A stretch of 64,000 bases of DNA, from the NCBI RefSeq assembly GCF_020639365.1, contig NZ_JAINUL010000001.1, positions 764,547 through 828,546 on the forward strand, in the 5' to 3' direction. Shown here in pieces: positions 8,503 through 16,967 of the stretch. The notes beneath the pieces were generated by a model, which searched no databases, was not told the DNA's origin, and saw nothing but the letters and a program-made list of their open reading frames with translations. Both the position numbers and the translations under genes were made by a program. Numbering within the stretch: position 1 is the first letter of the stretch; each line of letters begins with the position of its first letter. The DNA comes from Streptomyces flavotricini. Its GTDB lineage: Bacteria > Actinomycetota > Actinomycetes > Streptomycetales > Streptomycetaceae.

Positions 8503-9378
8503 CTACTTCGCGGCGCGCAGGGCGTCGACGGCGATGCGGGCGGTGGTGCCGATCACCGCGTCGGCCGCGGGGAGGGTGGCCGCGGGGTTGGCGGCGCGGG
8601 TGAAGACGGCCACGGCGTAGCGGCCGCCGTCGGGGTACTCGATGACGCCGACCTCGTTGCGCACGGTCGGCAGGCTGCCGGTCTTGCCGGCCACGTGGAC
8701 GTCGTCGAAGGGGAATCCGGCGGCCATCCGGTGCGGCCACACCTGGAGTCCGAGCAGGCGGCGGACGGCGGCCCCGTGTTCGGGGGTGCAGGCCTCGTCG
8801 CGCCAGACGGCGGCGAGGAGCCGGGTCATGTCCCGTGGAGTGCTGCGGTTGCTGCGGGCCGGGTCGAGGGCGCGGAGCCGGGCGAGGACCTGCGGATCGG
8901 TCAGGGCCCGGGCGCCGGCCGGGCCCGCGTCCTCCCGGACTCCGGCGAAGAGCGAGCGGAAGGTGTGGACGGCGCGGGTACGGGTCAGGCCGAGCCGGGC
9001 CGTGGCCTCGTTGACGCCGTCGAGGCCTATCCGCGCGAGGAGCAGGTCCGCGGCGGCGTTGTCGCTGACGGCGGTCATCAGGTACGCCGCGTCGCGCAGG
9101 GACATGCGTACGGGATCCAGCATGGCGGCGAGTCCGGTGGGGCCGGCCGTGCGGTCCGCCGGCGGGCATTCGACCTGTTCGGTGAGGTCCAGGAGGCCGG
9201 CCGCGGCCTGCTGGTGGAGGGCGACGAGCAGGCAGAGCTTGTGCACGCTGGCGGTGACGACCGGGTGGTCCGCGCCCGCGTCGACCTCCGTACCGGAGTC
9301 GATGTCCACGGCGTGCAGCCGGCCGCTGACGCCGGCTTCGGCGAAGGCTGCGGTGATGCGGCGCAGGGGGTGGTTCAC
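8503..9378 (-). CDS. Class A beta-lactamase-like serine hydrolase
   Basis: A 291-residue penicillin-recognising serine hydrolase. Three fold motifs are visible: SVHK (SxxK) near residue 47, SDN near 107, and KTG near 223. The omega-loop ExxLN motif that carries the deacylating Glu166 in true class A beta-lactamases is not seen; the corresponding stretch reads ...RALDPARSNRSTPRDM. From the GTG start at 9378 there is no signal peptide. The start is chosen because GTG overlaps the TGA of the upstream LysR gene (GTGA), indicating coupling. It could be a degenerate beta-lactamase, a slow-turnover binder or an esterase; lactamase activity should not be assumed. Confidence 0.8.
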   Translation of the reverse strand: MNHPLRRITAAFAEAGVSGRLHAVDIDSGTEVDAGADHPVVTASVHKLCLLVALHQQAAAGLLDLTEQVECPPADRTAGPTGLAAMLDPVRMSLRDAAYLMTAVSDNAAADLLLARIGLDGVNEATARLGLTRTRAVHTFRSLFAGVREDAGPAGARALTDPQVLARLRALDPARSNRSTPRDMTRLLAAVWRDEACTPEHGAAVRRLLGLQVWPHRMAAGFPFDDVHVAGKTGSLPTVRNEVGVIEYPDGGRYAVAVFTRAANPAATLPAADAVIGTTARIAVDALRAAK

Positions 9379-10343
9379 AGCCAGTACTCCGCTGCCGGGC
9401 GCAGGTGGAGCGGCCGCGCGGGTACGTCGGCGGTCACCGCCGCAGTGTTCCACAGGGTCCGCGTGGTCGCTTCGGCGAAGGCGCCGACGGCTGCGTCGCC
9501 GCGGCCCCGCGGCCAGGCGACGCTGTGGCGCCAGGCCAGCGGGGCGCCGGCGAGGGGCCGCCACACGATGTCGGCGTGCGGGCCCGGGGAGTGGGCCGAC
9601 CCGCTGTCGCGCGGGGCGAAGGCCACGGCGTTCGCGGACAGGACGAGGCCGCGGACGAAGCCGGGCCCGCTGCCCTGGCGGACGGCGGCGGGGGTGTAGC
9701 CGCCCCGGGCACAGGTGTTCAGTACGTCGTCGTGCAGGGCGGGGGCCTCGGCTCGCGGGAAGAGGACGAGGCCGTATCCGGTGAGGGCGGCGAGCGGTAC
9801 CTCCTCCAGGGATGCGGCCGGGGCCTCGCGGGGCAGCAGCACGCCGAGTTCGCGGCGCAGGACCGGCCCGAGTTCCAGCCCGGCGATGTCACAGGGGTGC
9901 CGGACGAGCCCGACGTCGAGCTCGCGGGAGGTGAACCGGGTCAGCTGCTCGGCGGTGGACAGCTCGTGGAGCTCGAGCTCCACGCCGGGGTGGTGCTGCC
10001 GGAAGGCGGCCAGGATCGCGGCGATCGCCTCGCCGGCGAGATCGGGCGGCAGGGCGGCGCGCAGGAGTCCGCTCTCGCCGTCGCGGATGCGGCGGGCGGT
10101 GGCGGCGAGGGCGTCCGCCCGGGCGAGCAGCAGGCGGGCGTCCTCCAGCAGCATCGTGCCGGCCGCGGTGATCGTCACCTGGCGGCTGGTGCGTTCGAAG
10201 AGCCGGACGCCGAGCTCGCGCTCCAGGCGCTGGATGCGCTGGGACAGGGGTGGCTGGGCCATGCCGAGCAGCTCGGCGGCGCGGCCGAAATGTCTTTCTT
10301 CTGCAACAGCGACGAAGCACTGCAGATGCCGGATCAGGTCCAC
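9375..10343 (-). CDS. LysR-family transcriptional regulator
   Basis: About 322 residues: an N-terminal winged HTH (VDLIRHLQCFVAVAEERHF, then AAELLGMAQPPLSQRIQRLE) and a C-terminal periplasmic-binding-like effector domain from about residue 90. GTG at 10343 is preferred because LysR proteins usually begin (M/V)DL; a TTG at 10352 is also in frame, and neither has a strong ribosome site. The stop overlaps the start of the serine hydrolase gene, so the two are co-expressed. The divergent lipoprotein gene and a palindromic site at 10353-10388 lie just upstream, the usual place for a LysR operator. Confidence 0.9.
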   Translation of the reverse strand: MDLIRHLQCFVAVAEERHFGRAAELLGMAQPPLSQRIQRLERELGVRLFERTSRQVTITAAGTMLLEDARLLLARADALAATARRIRDGESGLLRAALPPDLAGEAIAAILAAFRQHHPGVELELHELSTAEQLTRFTSRELDVGLVRHPCDIAGLELGPVLRRELGVLLPREAPAASLEEVPLAALTGYGLVLFPRAEAPALHDDVLNTCARGGYTPAAVRQGSGPGFVRGLVLSANAVAFAPRDSGSAHSPGPHADIVWRPLAGAPLAWRHSVAWPRGRGDAAVGAFAEATTRTLWNTAAVTADVPARPLHLRPAAEYWL

Positions 10344-10352
10344 GACCGGCAA

Positions 10353-10388
10353 CGATATCGGAGTTTGATTGATACCAGATCAATATCG
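10353..10388. promoter_or_regulatory. Putative LysR operator, nested palindrome
   Basis: Low-GC stretch between divergent genes. Outer arms CGATAT (10353-10358) and ATATCG (10383-10388) enclose inner arms TTGAT (10365-10369) and ATCAA (10379-10383), separated by 9 bp. LysR proteins bind dyads of the T-N11-A type in such regions. Assignment to the adjacent regulator is by position. Confidence 0.55.
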
Positions 10389-10428
10389 ATCTTGGACGGA
10401 GGGCGGGCGTCGGTGTTGTGCTCACGGC

Positions 10429-11445
10429 ATGTCCTCGAACCGCTTCTCCCCGTCCCCGCGCCGCACGGCCACCCGGTGCGCCTCGTACGCCGCCGCGCTG
10501 GCCCTCGGCCTCTCGCTCACCGCCGCCGGGCTCACCGGCTGCTCGACGGCCTCCCGGCCCCCCGCCTCGGCCGGGCCCGCCGTGAGCACGAGCGTCTCCG
10601 CCCCCGCCCCCGGCGTCGACGGCCGGGAGCGGCTGACCGTGGGCGACGGCACCCGGGAGTACCTGACGCACCGCCCCGCCGCGGAGGGCGGCGGACCGCG
10701 GCCGCTCCTCATCGCCTTCCACGGGCGCGGGGCCGACGCCGAACAGCTGCGGAGGCAGAGCGGCCTGGACAAGGCCGCCGAGGCCCGCGGCATGCTCCTC
10801 GTGTACCCGGAGGCACTGGGCAAGGGCTGGGGCGCCGGCACCGCCGCCACCGCGCAGCGGCCGGATCCGGACGCCGATGTCCGGTTCACCGAGGCGCTGA
10901 TCGCCGAGCTCGTGCGCACCGGCCGGGCCGACCCGCACCGTGTCTACGTCGCCGGGTTCTCCAACGGCGGCTCCATGGCCCTGCGGATGGCCGCGCAGCG
11001 CCCGGACCTGGTCGCGGGCGCGGCTTCGGTCTCCGGTGAACTCCCCACCGGGGCCGCCGCCGTGAAGCCCACCGGTCCGGTGCCCGTCCTGATCGTCTAC
11101 GGGGCGGAGGACCCCGTACGGCCGCTGGCCGGCCTGCCCGCTCCCGGCCCGGCCGCCCCCGGGGAGGAGCCCATCACCGCCACGGTGTCCGCCCGGGCCA
11201 GTGCGGAGGCGTTCGCCGCCGCCGGCGGGACCGGCGGACCCGCCGAGGAGGGCAAGCCCGGCTATGACTCCGTCACCTGGCCGGCCGGCCCCGCGGGGGC
11301 CGAAGTGCGGCTGCTCGTCGTGCACGGGGCCGGCCACACCTGGCCCGGCTCGACCATGCCGCCGCCCGCGGGCTTCGGCTCCGTCAGCACCGCACTGGAT
11401 GCGAGCGGCACCCTGCTCGACTTCCTCACCGCGCAGAAGCGTTGA
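10429..11445 (+). CDS. Lipoprotein esterase, LpqC/PHB-depolymerase-like
   Basis: A 338-residue secreted lipoprotein: Arg-rich N-terminus, hydrophobic segment and lipobox LTGC (Cys near residue 38), then a Pro/Ala linker and an alpha/beta hydrolase fold. Visible elements are the oxyanion region LLIAFHGRGADA, nucleophile elbow GFSNGGSMA (Ser near 173) and HGAGHTWPG with the catalytic His near 303. This matches the esterase/PHB depolymerase (CE1-like, LpqC) group, which cleaves hydroxybutyrate oligomers or acyl esters outside the cell. ATG 10429 is chosen because it gives the complete lipoprotein signal. A hydroxybutyrate-dehydrogenase-like gene follows 120 bp downstream. Confidence 0.85.
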   Translation: MSSNRFSPSPRRTATRCASYAAALALGLSLTAAGLTGCSTASRPPASAGPAVSTSVSAPAPGVDGRERLTVGDGTREYLTHRPAAEGGGPRPLLIAFHGRGADAEQLRRQSGLDKAAEARGMLLVYPEALGKGWGAGTAATAQRPDPDADVRFTEALIAELVRTGRADPHRVYVAGFSNGGSMALRMAAQRPDLVAGAASVSGELPTGAAAVKPTGPVPVLIVYGAEDPVRPLAGLPAPGPAAPGEEPITATVSARASAEAFAAAGGTGGPAEEGKPGYDSVTWPAGPAGAEVRLLVVHGAGHTWPGSTMPPPAGFGSVSTALDASGTLLDFLTAQKR

Positions 11446-11565
11446 CGGCACCACGGCGGCCATCGCCGCAGGGCATCGCGCATGGCTCCGTGCACCACAC
11501 CCCGGCCCCCGAGTGTGGCGCGCGGGGCCATGGGCGCGGCCCTCCGCCCTCCCTAGGGTTCAGCC

Positions 11566-12324
11566 ATGACGAGCCAACTTCCTTTCCTGCGGGAGCGCGT
11601 CGCGCTGGTGACCGGCGGCGGCAGCGGCATCGGCCGGGCCTGCGCGATCGCGCTGGCCGAGGCGGGCGCCACCGTGCACGTGGCCGACATCGCCGAGGAG
11701 CCGGCCAGGTCCGTCGCCGCACTCGTCGGCGGGCGGGCGCACGTCGTCGACCTCGCCGACCCTGCCGCCATCGAGCGGCTGCCGAGGGAGGTGGACATCC
11801 TGGTCAACAGCGCCGGCCTGCAACACGTCGCCCCCATCACGGAGTTCCCGGCCGAGCGGTTCGCCCTGATCCAGCAGGTGATGGTCACCGCGCCGTTCCT
11901 GCTGCTGCGGCACGTGCTGCCGCACATGTACGCGGCCGGCTGGGGGCGGGTGGTCAACATCTCCAGCGCCCACGGGCTGCGGGCCAGCGCGTACAAGTCC
12001 GCGTACGTGGCCGCCAAGCACGGGCTGGAGGGGCTGAACAAGGTGACCGCGGTCGAGAGCGCCCCGTACGGGGTGACGAGCAACTGCATCAGCCCCGGCT
12101 ACGTCCGCACGCCCCTGGTCGAGGCGCAGATCGAGCAGCAGGCCGCCGCGCACGGCATCGGCCCCGGCGACGTCCTGTCCGATGTGCTGCTCACCCGGTC
12201 CGCGATCAAGCGGCTGATCGAGCCGGAGGAGGTCGCGGCGGCCGCGGTATGGCTGTGCGGGCCCCACACCGGCTACCTCACCGGAACCTCGCTCCCCCTC
12301 GATGGTGGCTGGACGGCCACCTGA
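11566..12324 (+). CDS. SDR oxidoreductase, probable 3-hydroxybutyrate dehydrogenase
   Basis: A 252-residue classical short-chain dehydrogenase: NAD-binding TGGGSGIGRA near residue 15, NSAG near 81, catalytic Ser in ISSAHG, and Tyr/Lys in YVAAK near 145-149. The sequence around the active site (SSAHGLRASAYKSAYVAAKHG with LNKVTAVE) and the C-terminal substrate loop resemble D-3-hydroxybutyrate dehydrogenases, which oxidise 3-hydroxybutyrate to acetoacetate with NAD. The neighbouring depolymerase-like esterase fits a hydroxybutyrate-scavenging role. Another 3-hydroxyacid or alcohol remains possible. Confidence 0.85.
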   Translation: MTSQLPFLRERVALVTGGGSGIGRACAIALAEAGATVHVADIAEEPARSVAALVGGRAHVVDLADPAAIERLPREVDILVNSAGLQHVAPITEFPAERFALIQQVMVTAPFLLLRHVLPHMYAAGWGRVVNISSAHGLRASAYKSAYVAAKHGLEGLNKVTAVESAPYGVTSNCISPGYVRTPLVEAQIEQQAAAHGIGPGDVLSDVLLTRSAIKRLIEPEEVAAAAVWLCGPHTGYLTGTSLPLDGGWTAT

Positions 12325-12412
12325 ATTTAACTACCGACCAGTAGACAGGGGGTTCGATCTTGCGGATTCTGGATCCGTACATGTCAATTCAGCCCTTGAG
12401 GAGCGCCCCCAC

Positions 12413-13096
12413 ATGCGCAGCACCCGCGCCCGCGTCCGCCTGCTCGGCACCGCCACCGGCACGGCCGCGGCCACCGTCGTCCTGATGCTGGCCCCCACCG
12501 CCTCCGCCCAGGCCGCGCCCGCTCCGGTCCCCGCCCCGGCGGCCGCCCCGGCCTCGGCCACCGCCTCCGCGCCCGGCGGCAACGCGCTCATCCGCGGGGT
12601 CGACTACGGCACGTGGAAGCGTGACGTGGCCGCCGTCATGGCGACGGCGCGCCCGTACGTCGAGCAGCGCATCGCCCAGTCGCCCGCCGGCGAGAAGCCG
12701 GCGATCGTCCTGGACATCGACAACTCTTCGCTGGAGACGGACTTCCACTGGTTCTGGACCTTCCCGACCCCGGCGATCTCCGAGGTCCGCGACCTGACCC
12801 GGTACGCCAACGACCACGGTGTGGCCATCTTCTTCGTCACCGCCCGCCCCGGGATCATCCAGTCGCTCACCGAGCACAACCTCAAGGCGGTCGGCTACCC
12901 CGTCACTGGCCTGTACGTCCGGGACCTGCCCGACCTCTTCGACGAGGTCAGCGCGTACAAGACGGGCAAGCGCGCCGAGATCGAGGGCCGCGGCTACACG
13001 GTCATCGCCAACATCGGCAACAACAACAGCGACCTCGTCGGCGGCCACGCGGAGCGCACCTTCAAGCTGCCGGACTACGACGGCAAGCTGTCCTAG
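12413..13096 (+). CDS. Exported HAD-family acid phosphatase (class B-like)
   Basis: A 227-residue protein with a signal peptide (Arg-rich start, hydrophobic stretch to about residue 36, Ala/Pro-rich cleavage region). The HAD nucleophile motif is VLDIDNSSLET, motif II is FFVTARPG, and the C-terminal acidic motif lies in NIGNNNSDLVGG. These fit extracellular class B-type or plant-acid-phosphatase-like HAD enzymes releasing phosphate from monoesters. Start ATG 12413 follows a GAGG ribosome site. It is transcribed alone or after the SDR, and a terminator-like hairpin follows. Confidence 0.88.
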   Translation: MRSTRARVRLLGTATGTAAATVVLMLAPTASAQAAPAPVPAPAAAPASATASAPGGNALIRGVDYGTWKRDVAAVMATARPYVEQRIAQSPAGEKPAIVLDIDNSSLETDFHWFWTFPTPAISEVRDLTRYANDHGVAIFFVTARPGIIQSLTEHNLKAVGYPVTGLYVRDLPDLFDEVSAYKTGKRAEIEGRGYTVIANIGNNNSDLVGGHAERTFKLPDYDGKLS

Positions 13097-13116
13097 GTCG
13101 TGTCCTGACAGCCTCC

Positions 13117-13154
13117 GGTGCCGAACGCCCGTGCACAGGCGGGCGGTCGGCACC
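13117..13154. terminator. Bidirectional terminator-like hairpin
   Basis: Inverted repeat GGTGCCGA (13117-13124) with TCGGCACC (13147-13154), reinforced inside by CGCCCG/CGGGCG. It lies between convergent genes (phosphatase and P450). Confidence 0.6.
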
Positions 13155-13204
13155 GGTACCGCCGCCCCGGCTTCCCCGGGGTCCGGGCGCCGGCGGCCCG
13201 CGCC

Positions 13205-14446
13205 TCAGGAGGGACGGACCCCGTCGCACGTGATCCGCAGGTGGCGCGGGCCGCGCAGGACCGCGTTCTGCCGGTAGGGCGGCGGGTCCTCGACCAGGCG
13301 CGGGTTCTCCAGCCTGCGGGTCAGCTCGGTCAGCGCGAGCTGCGCCTCCAGTCGGGCCAGCGGGGCCCCGAAGCAGCTGTGGATGCCGCTGCCGAGGCCC
13401 AGGTGCTGGATGTCCTTGCGGTACGGGTCGAAGCGGTCCGGGTTCTCGAAGCGGTCCGGGTCCCGGTTGCCGGAGGCGAGGATCAGCCACATCGACGAAC
13501 CCTTGGGGATCGTGACCCCGCCGACCTCGATGTCCGCGAGCGGGGTGCGCTGCGGCAGCAGCTGCACCGGGGGCTCGAACCGCAGCAGTTCCTCCACCAG
13601 GGGCACGGCGAGGGCGGGCGTCTCCCGCAGTTGTCGCAGGACGTCCGGATTGCGCAGCAGGGTCAGCATCCCGTTGGTGATGAGGTTGACCGTCGTCTCG
13701 TGGCCCGCGATGAGCAGCAGGGCCGCGGTGCTGAGCAGTTCCATCGTGCTCATGGTCTCGTCCTGGCCGTGTCCGACGGCCAGTTGGGAGAGCATGTCCT
13801 CGCCGGGGTTCTTGCGGCGCTCCTCGATCAGCCCGGCCAGGTACATGCCGAGCTCCATCCGGGCGTCGTGGGTCGTCTTCTCCCGTTCCTTCGGGTCCGC
13901 GCCGGGGTCGGGGTCCAGGCTCGCGGCCAGGGTGTCGGCCCAGACGTGGAAGCGGGCCTCGTCCTCGCGCGGGACGCCGAGCAGCCGGCAGATCATCGTG
14001 ACGGGGAACGGGTAGGCGAACTGGTCGACCAGGTCGATCCGTTCCGGGTCGCCGAGGTTGTCGATGAGTCCGGTGACGGTGGTGTGCAGGAAGCCGCGCA
14101 TGTCGTCGACGCGGTGGGGGGAGTCCGGCGGCCCGAAGGGGCGGTTGGTCATCCGGCGCAGCCGGTCGTGCTCCGGGGGGTCCAGCTTGAGGAAGCTCGG
14201 CGGCAGGGCCGAGGCCCCCTCGTCCTCCGCCCCGGCCAGCGGGTCCCCGGCACCGGCGGCCAGGTTGCGGGCTTCGGAGCTGAGCCGCGGGTCGTGCAGC
14301 AGGCTCTGGATGTGGTGGTACGTGCTGATGACGTACGGGCCGTCCCCGTCGTGGAAGACCGGGGTCTTGCGCAGCTCCGCGTACAGCGGGTACGGGTTCG
14401 CGCGGTTCGAGTAGTCGAGGATGTCGCTCAGGATGCCTTGCTTCAT
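13205..14446 (-). CDS. Cytochrome P450 (class I, bacterial)
   Basis: A 413-residue soluble P450 monooxygenase. The I-helix motif GHETT is near residue 247, ExxR (EELLRF) near 290, and the heme-thiolate loop GSGIHSCFGAPLAR near 355, all canonical. It starts 26 nt after the reductase gene stops, with a GGAGG ribosome site, so it is the last gene of a ferredoxin-reductase-P450 operon and has its own electron supply. The substrate cannot be read from sequence; no biosynthetic core gene is adjacent. Confidence 0.95.
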   Translation of the reverse strand: MKQGILSDILDYSNRANPYPLYAELRKTPVFHDGDGPYVISTYHHIQSLLHDPRLSSEARNLAAGAGDPLAGAEDEGASALPPSFLKLDPPEHDRLRRMTNRPFGPPDSPHRVDDMRGFLHTTVTGLIDNLGDPERIDLVDQFAYPFPVTMICRLLGVPREDEARFHVWADTLAASLDPDPGADPKEREKTTHDARMELGMYLAGLIEERRKNPGEDMLSQLAVGHGQDETMSTMELLSTAALLLIAGHETTVNLITNGMLTLLRNPDVLRQLRETPALAVPLVEELLRFEPPVQLLPQRTPLADIEVGGVTIPKGSSMWLILASGNRDPDRFENPDRFDPYRKDIQHLGLGSGIHSCFGAPLARLEAQLALTELTRRLENPRLVEDPPPYRQNAVLRGPRHLRITCDGVRPS

Positions 14447-14472
14447 GCCGGGTCCTCCGGAGGGCGGGCGGG

Positions 14473-15864
14473 TCAGTGCCCGGCGGGGGTGAACGTGAGG
14501 CGCCGGTCGGCCGGCGAGTATCCGCTGAGGGTGACGGTCGGCCCGTGCGTGGGCACGGAGGGGTCCGGGAAGTCCGCGGGGAGCGGCTTTTGCCCTTCGG
14601 GGCGGCGGTCGACCGTGGGGAACGGGGGCGGGAAGGGCGCGGTGGCCTCGATCTGCTGCTGGTAGAACTGCAGCCAGCGCGAGTTGTCGAAGGTGACCGC
14701 CCCGATGACGCGGCCCTGGTAGCCGTAGACGCCGGTGAAGCGGCGTTCGGCGCGCGAGCCCTGGGTGATCATGATCTCGGTGCCCATCGAGGGCACTCCG
14801 ACCGACTTGATGCTCACCCCGAACTGCGAGGACCAGAAGGCCGGCACCCAGATGTGCGGGCGGCGATCGGTGCTCTCGCTGAGCATGTTGTGGGCCGCGG
14901 TCTCCGCCTGCGAGACGGCGTTGCCCCAGTGCTCCAGGGACAGGAACTGGTAGCCGAACAGCGGGTGCGGGGAGCGCGCGACGTCGCCCGCCACGAAGAT
15001 GTCGTCGGTGACGATGCCGCGGATGTCGAAGGCACGGCAGCCCGCGTCGCAGGCGATGCCGCGGGGGCCGGCGCCGAGTCCGGAGCCGGCCAGCCAATCG
15101 GTGTTGCGCTGGGCTCCGAGCGAGACGACCACGACGTCGCACTCCAGCGACGTGCCGTCGGAGAAGTGCGCGGCTCGGACCCGTCCGGTGGAGTCGCCCT
15201 CCAGGGCCGTGACCATGATCCCGGTGCGCAGGTCGACGCCGTTCTCCCGGTGGAGTTCGGCGGCGACCGCACCGATGACCCCGCCGAGGGCTCCGACCAG
15301 GGGGGCGTCTGCGCGCTCGGCGACGGTGACCTCTACGCCGCGCTCGCGGCAGGCCGAGGCGATCTCGGAGCCGGTGAACCCGGCCCCGATGACCAGGACC
15401 CGGCGCGGTCCGGCATCGAGCCGCCGGGCCAGGGCCACCCCGTCGTCACGGGTCCGCAGCACGAACACGCCGTCGAGTTCGCCCTCGGCCTGGTTCGGCC
15501 AGGGCCGGGCCCGGACGCCGGTGGCGATCAGCAGCCGGTCGTACGGGACCTCGTCCCCGTCGGCGAGCTTGACCCGCCGGGCCGCCATGTCCAGGCCGCT
15601 GGCCGCCACCCCCAGGCGCCATTCGGCGTCGATGTCGCGGCGGCGGGGCAGCGCGGTGCCCTCGGCCGTACCCATGCCCAGCAGCGCCTGCTTGGACAGG
15701 GGCGGGCGGTCGTACGGCTCGTAGGGCTCGTCACCGATCATCGTCAGCGAGCCCTTGAAGCCCTTCTCGCGCAGGGTCTCGGCTCCGCGCAGCCCGGCGA
15801 GCGAAGCACCGACGACGACGATCCGGCCGTTCGCTTTGAGGTGGTCCAGGGCCGTGTCAGCCAT
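14473..15864 (-). CDS. FAD-dependent ferredoxin reductase
   Basis: A 463-residue NAD(P)H:ferredoxin reductase of the putidaredoxin-reductase type. An FAD-binding Rossmann motif begins IVVVGASLAGLRGAE near residue 15, the second nucleotide-binding motif VLVIGAGFTGSEIA lies near 157, and the FAD-contacting DIFVAGDVA near 293. The C-terminal dimerisation region continues with a Pro-rich tail. It passes electrons from NAD(P)H to the upstream-encoded ferredoxin and on to the P450. Its ATG at 15864 overlaps the ferredoxin stop by 8 nt, indicating translational coupling. Confidence 0.95.
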   Translation of the reverse strand: MADTALDHLKANGRIVVVGASLAGLRGAETLREKGFKGSLTMIGDEPYEPYDRPPLSKQALLGMGTAEGTALPRRRDIDAEWRLGVAASGLDMAARRVKLADGDEVPYDRLLIATGVRARPWPNQAEGELDGVFVLRTRDDGVALARRLDAGPRRVLVIGAGFTGSEIASACRERGVEVTVAERADAPLVGALGGVIGAVAAELHRENGVDLRTGIMVTALEGDSTGRVRAAHFSDGTSLECDVVVVSLGAQRNTDWLAGSGLGAGPRGIACDAGCRAFDIRGIVTDDIFVAGDVARSPHPLFGYQFLSLEHWGNAVSQAETAAHNMLSESTDRRPHIWVPAFWSSQFGVSIKSVGVPSMGTEIMITQGSRAERRFTGVYGYQGRVIGAVTFDNSRWLQFYQQQIEATAPFPPPFPTVDRRPEGQKPLPADFPDPSVPTHGPTVTLSGYSPADRRLTFTPAGH

Positions 15865-16108
15865 CGGATGCCTCCCCCGTGGCGGCCGGGGCGCCGGACC
15901 CGGCCGCGGCCATGTCCAGCTCGTCCACGAGGATCGCCTGCACCGGGCAGGCGGCGACCGCCTGGGCCACGCGCTCACGCTGGGCGTCCTGCGCCTGCGG
16001 GTCGTAGAGCAGGCCCTCGTCTCCGTGCATCGCGAAGACGTCGGGTGCGAGGAAGGCGCACTGCGCGTACCCCTGGCACCGATTGAGATCGACGACAAGC
16101 CTCAGCAA
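15857..16108 (-). CDS. Single-cluster ferredoxin ([3Fe-4S]-type)
   Basis: An 83-residue acidic ferredoxin. Cluster cysteines are in CQGYAQC (near residues 11 and 17) and ACPVQAI (near 56); the CxxxxxC spacing lacks the usual second Cys and indicates a [3Fe-4S] cluster as in many P450 redox partners. TTG at 16108 is the likely start, preceded by a GAAAGGA ribosome site at good spacing; no ATG fits. It is first in the P450 operon and overlaps the reductase gene. The C-terminal 20 residues are an Ala/Gly-rich tail. Confidence 0.88.
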   Translation of the reverse strand: MLRLVVDLNRCQGYAQCAFLAPDVFAMHGDEGLLYDPQAQDAQRERVAQAVAACPVQAILVDELDMAAAGSGAPAATGEASDG

Positions 16109-16236
16109 GGTCCGGTCCTTTCGTTGGCCCCTCCGGCTTCCCGGCCAGCGTGCGGCCGGGAGAGCGGGACGGCCCGTCCGGCAAGGCCATTGGGGTGAGG
16201 GCGGAGCGGAGGTGACGCGGCGCGGCGCTGTGGGGA

Positions 16237-16866
16237 TCATGCGGAGCGGCGGGCGGTGCGCAGGATGTACAGGCTGATGATCAGTGCCCAGGTCGGGAAG
16301 ACGAGCTCGCAGTACGGCACGCTGGAGCCCACCACCAACAGGAGCAGACCGGCCACCGTCCCGATCGCGACCAGGGGTCTGGGCAGGACCCGCAGCCTGC
16401 GGCCGAGCGTCGACGTCGCGAGGACGAAGACGGCGGCCATCCGCATCCCGTACGTGGTGAGCAGCGTGTACGCGAAATGGCGGCCGAAGCCGGTGGGGTC
16501 CTCGGCGTCGAGCACGGTACCGGCGGCGGCGACGGCGCCGAAGAGGCAGGCGACGAAGACCAGTCCGCTGCCCAGGAACACGGTCGCGATGAACCGGTCC
16601 TCGGCCTCCCCCGTGTGCTCGCGCAGTGCGCCCATGAACCACAGGAAGGCGATGCCCGCGAAAGGGACCAGCTCGGTCGCCGTCTGCAGCGCCCCCCGCT
16701 CGCCCTGGGCGACCGTCAGGTCCTCACCACCGCCCCCTTCGGGCAGGGCGATCCGGGCGAGCACCATCGCCGTCGCGAGCAGGACGGCGAAGACGACCCC
16801 CGCCAGCCCCGCGGCCTTGGGCGTGCTCAGGGCTTGTTGCCGGGTCGGCCCCGGTGCCTGTGTCAT
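16237..16866 (-). CDS. Polytopic membrane protein, unknown
   Basis: A 209-residue protein with about five or six hydrophobic helices (near residues 20-38, 66-80, 96-117, 130-150, 160-178, 184-200), short loops and a basic C-terminus (RTARRSA). The pattern is typical of small actinobacterial integral membrane proteins of unknown function. No transport or enzyme motif is recognised. It lies between the P450 operon and an IclR-like regulator on the same strand; 128 bp separates it from the ferredoxin start. Confidence 0.8.
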   Translation of the reverse strand: MTQAPGPTRQQALSTPKAAGLAGVVFAVLLATAMVLARIALPEGGGGEDLTVAQGERGALQTATELVPFAGIAFLWFMGALREHTGEAEDRFIATVFLGSGLVFVACLFGAVAAAGTVLDAEDPTGFGRHFAYTLLTTYGMRMAAVFVLATSTLGRRLRVLPRPLVAIGTVAGLLLLVVGSSVPYCELVFPTWALIISLYILRTARRSA

Positions 16867-16967
16867 TCCTCCAGCAAGCCGCCCGCCGGGCCTTCGTGCC
16901 AGCGGGGCAGCGCGGTCGGGTGAAGCCCGGGGCGGTCCGCGCGAGGACCGCGCCGGGCGCACACCCC

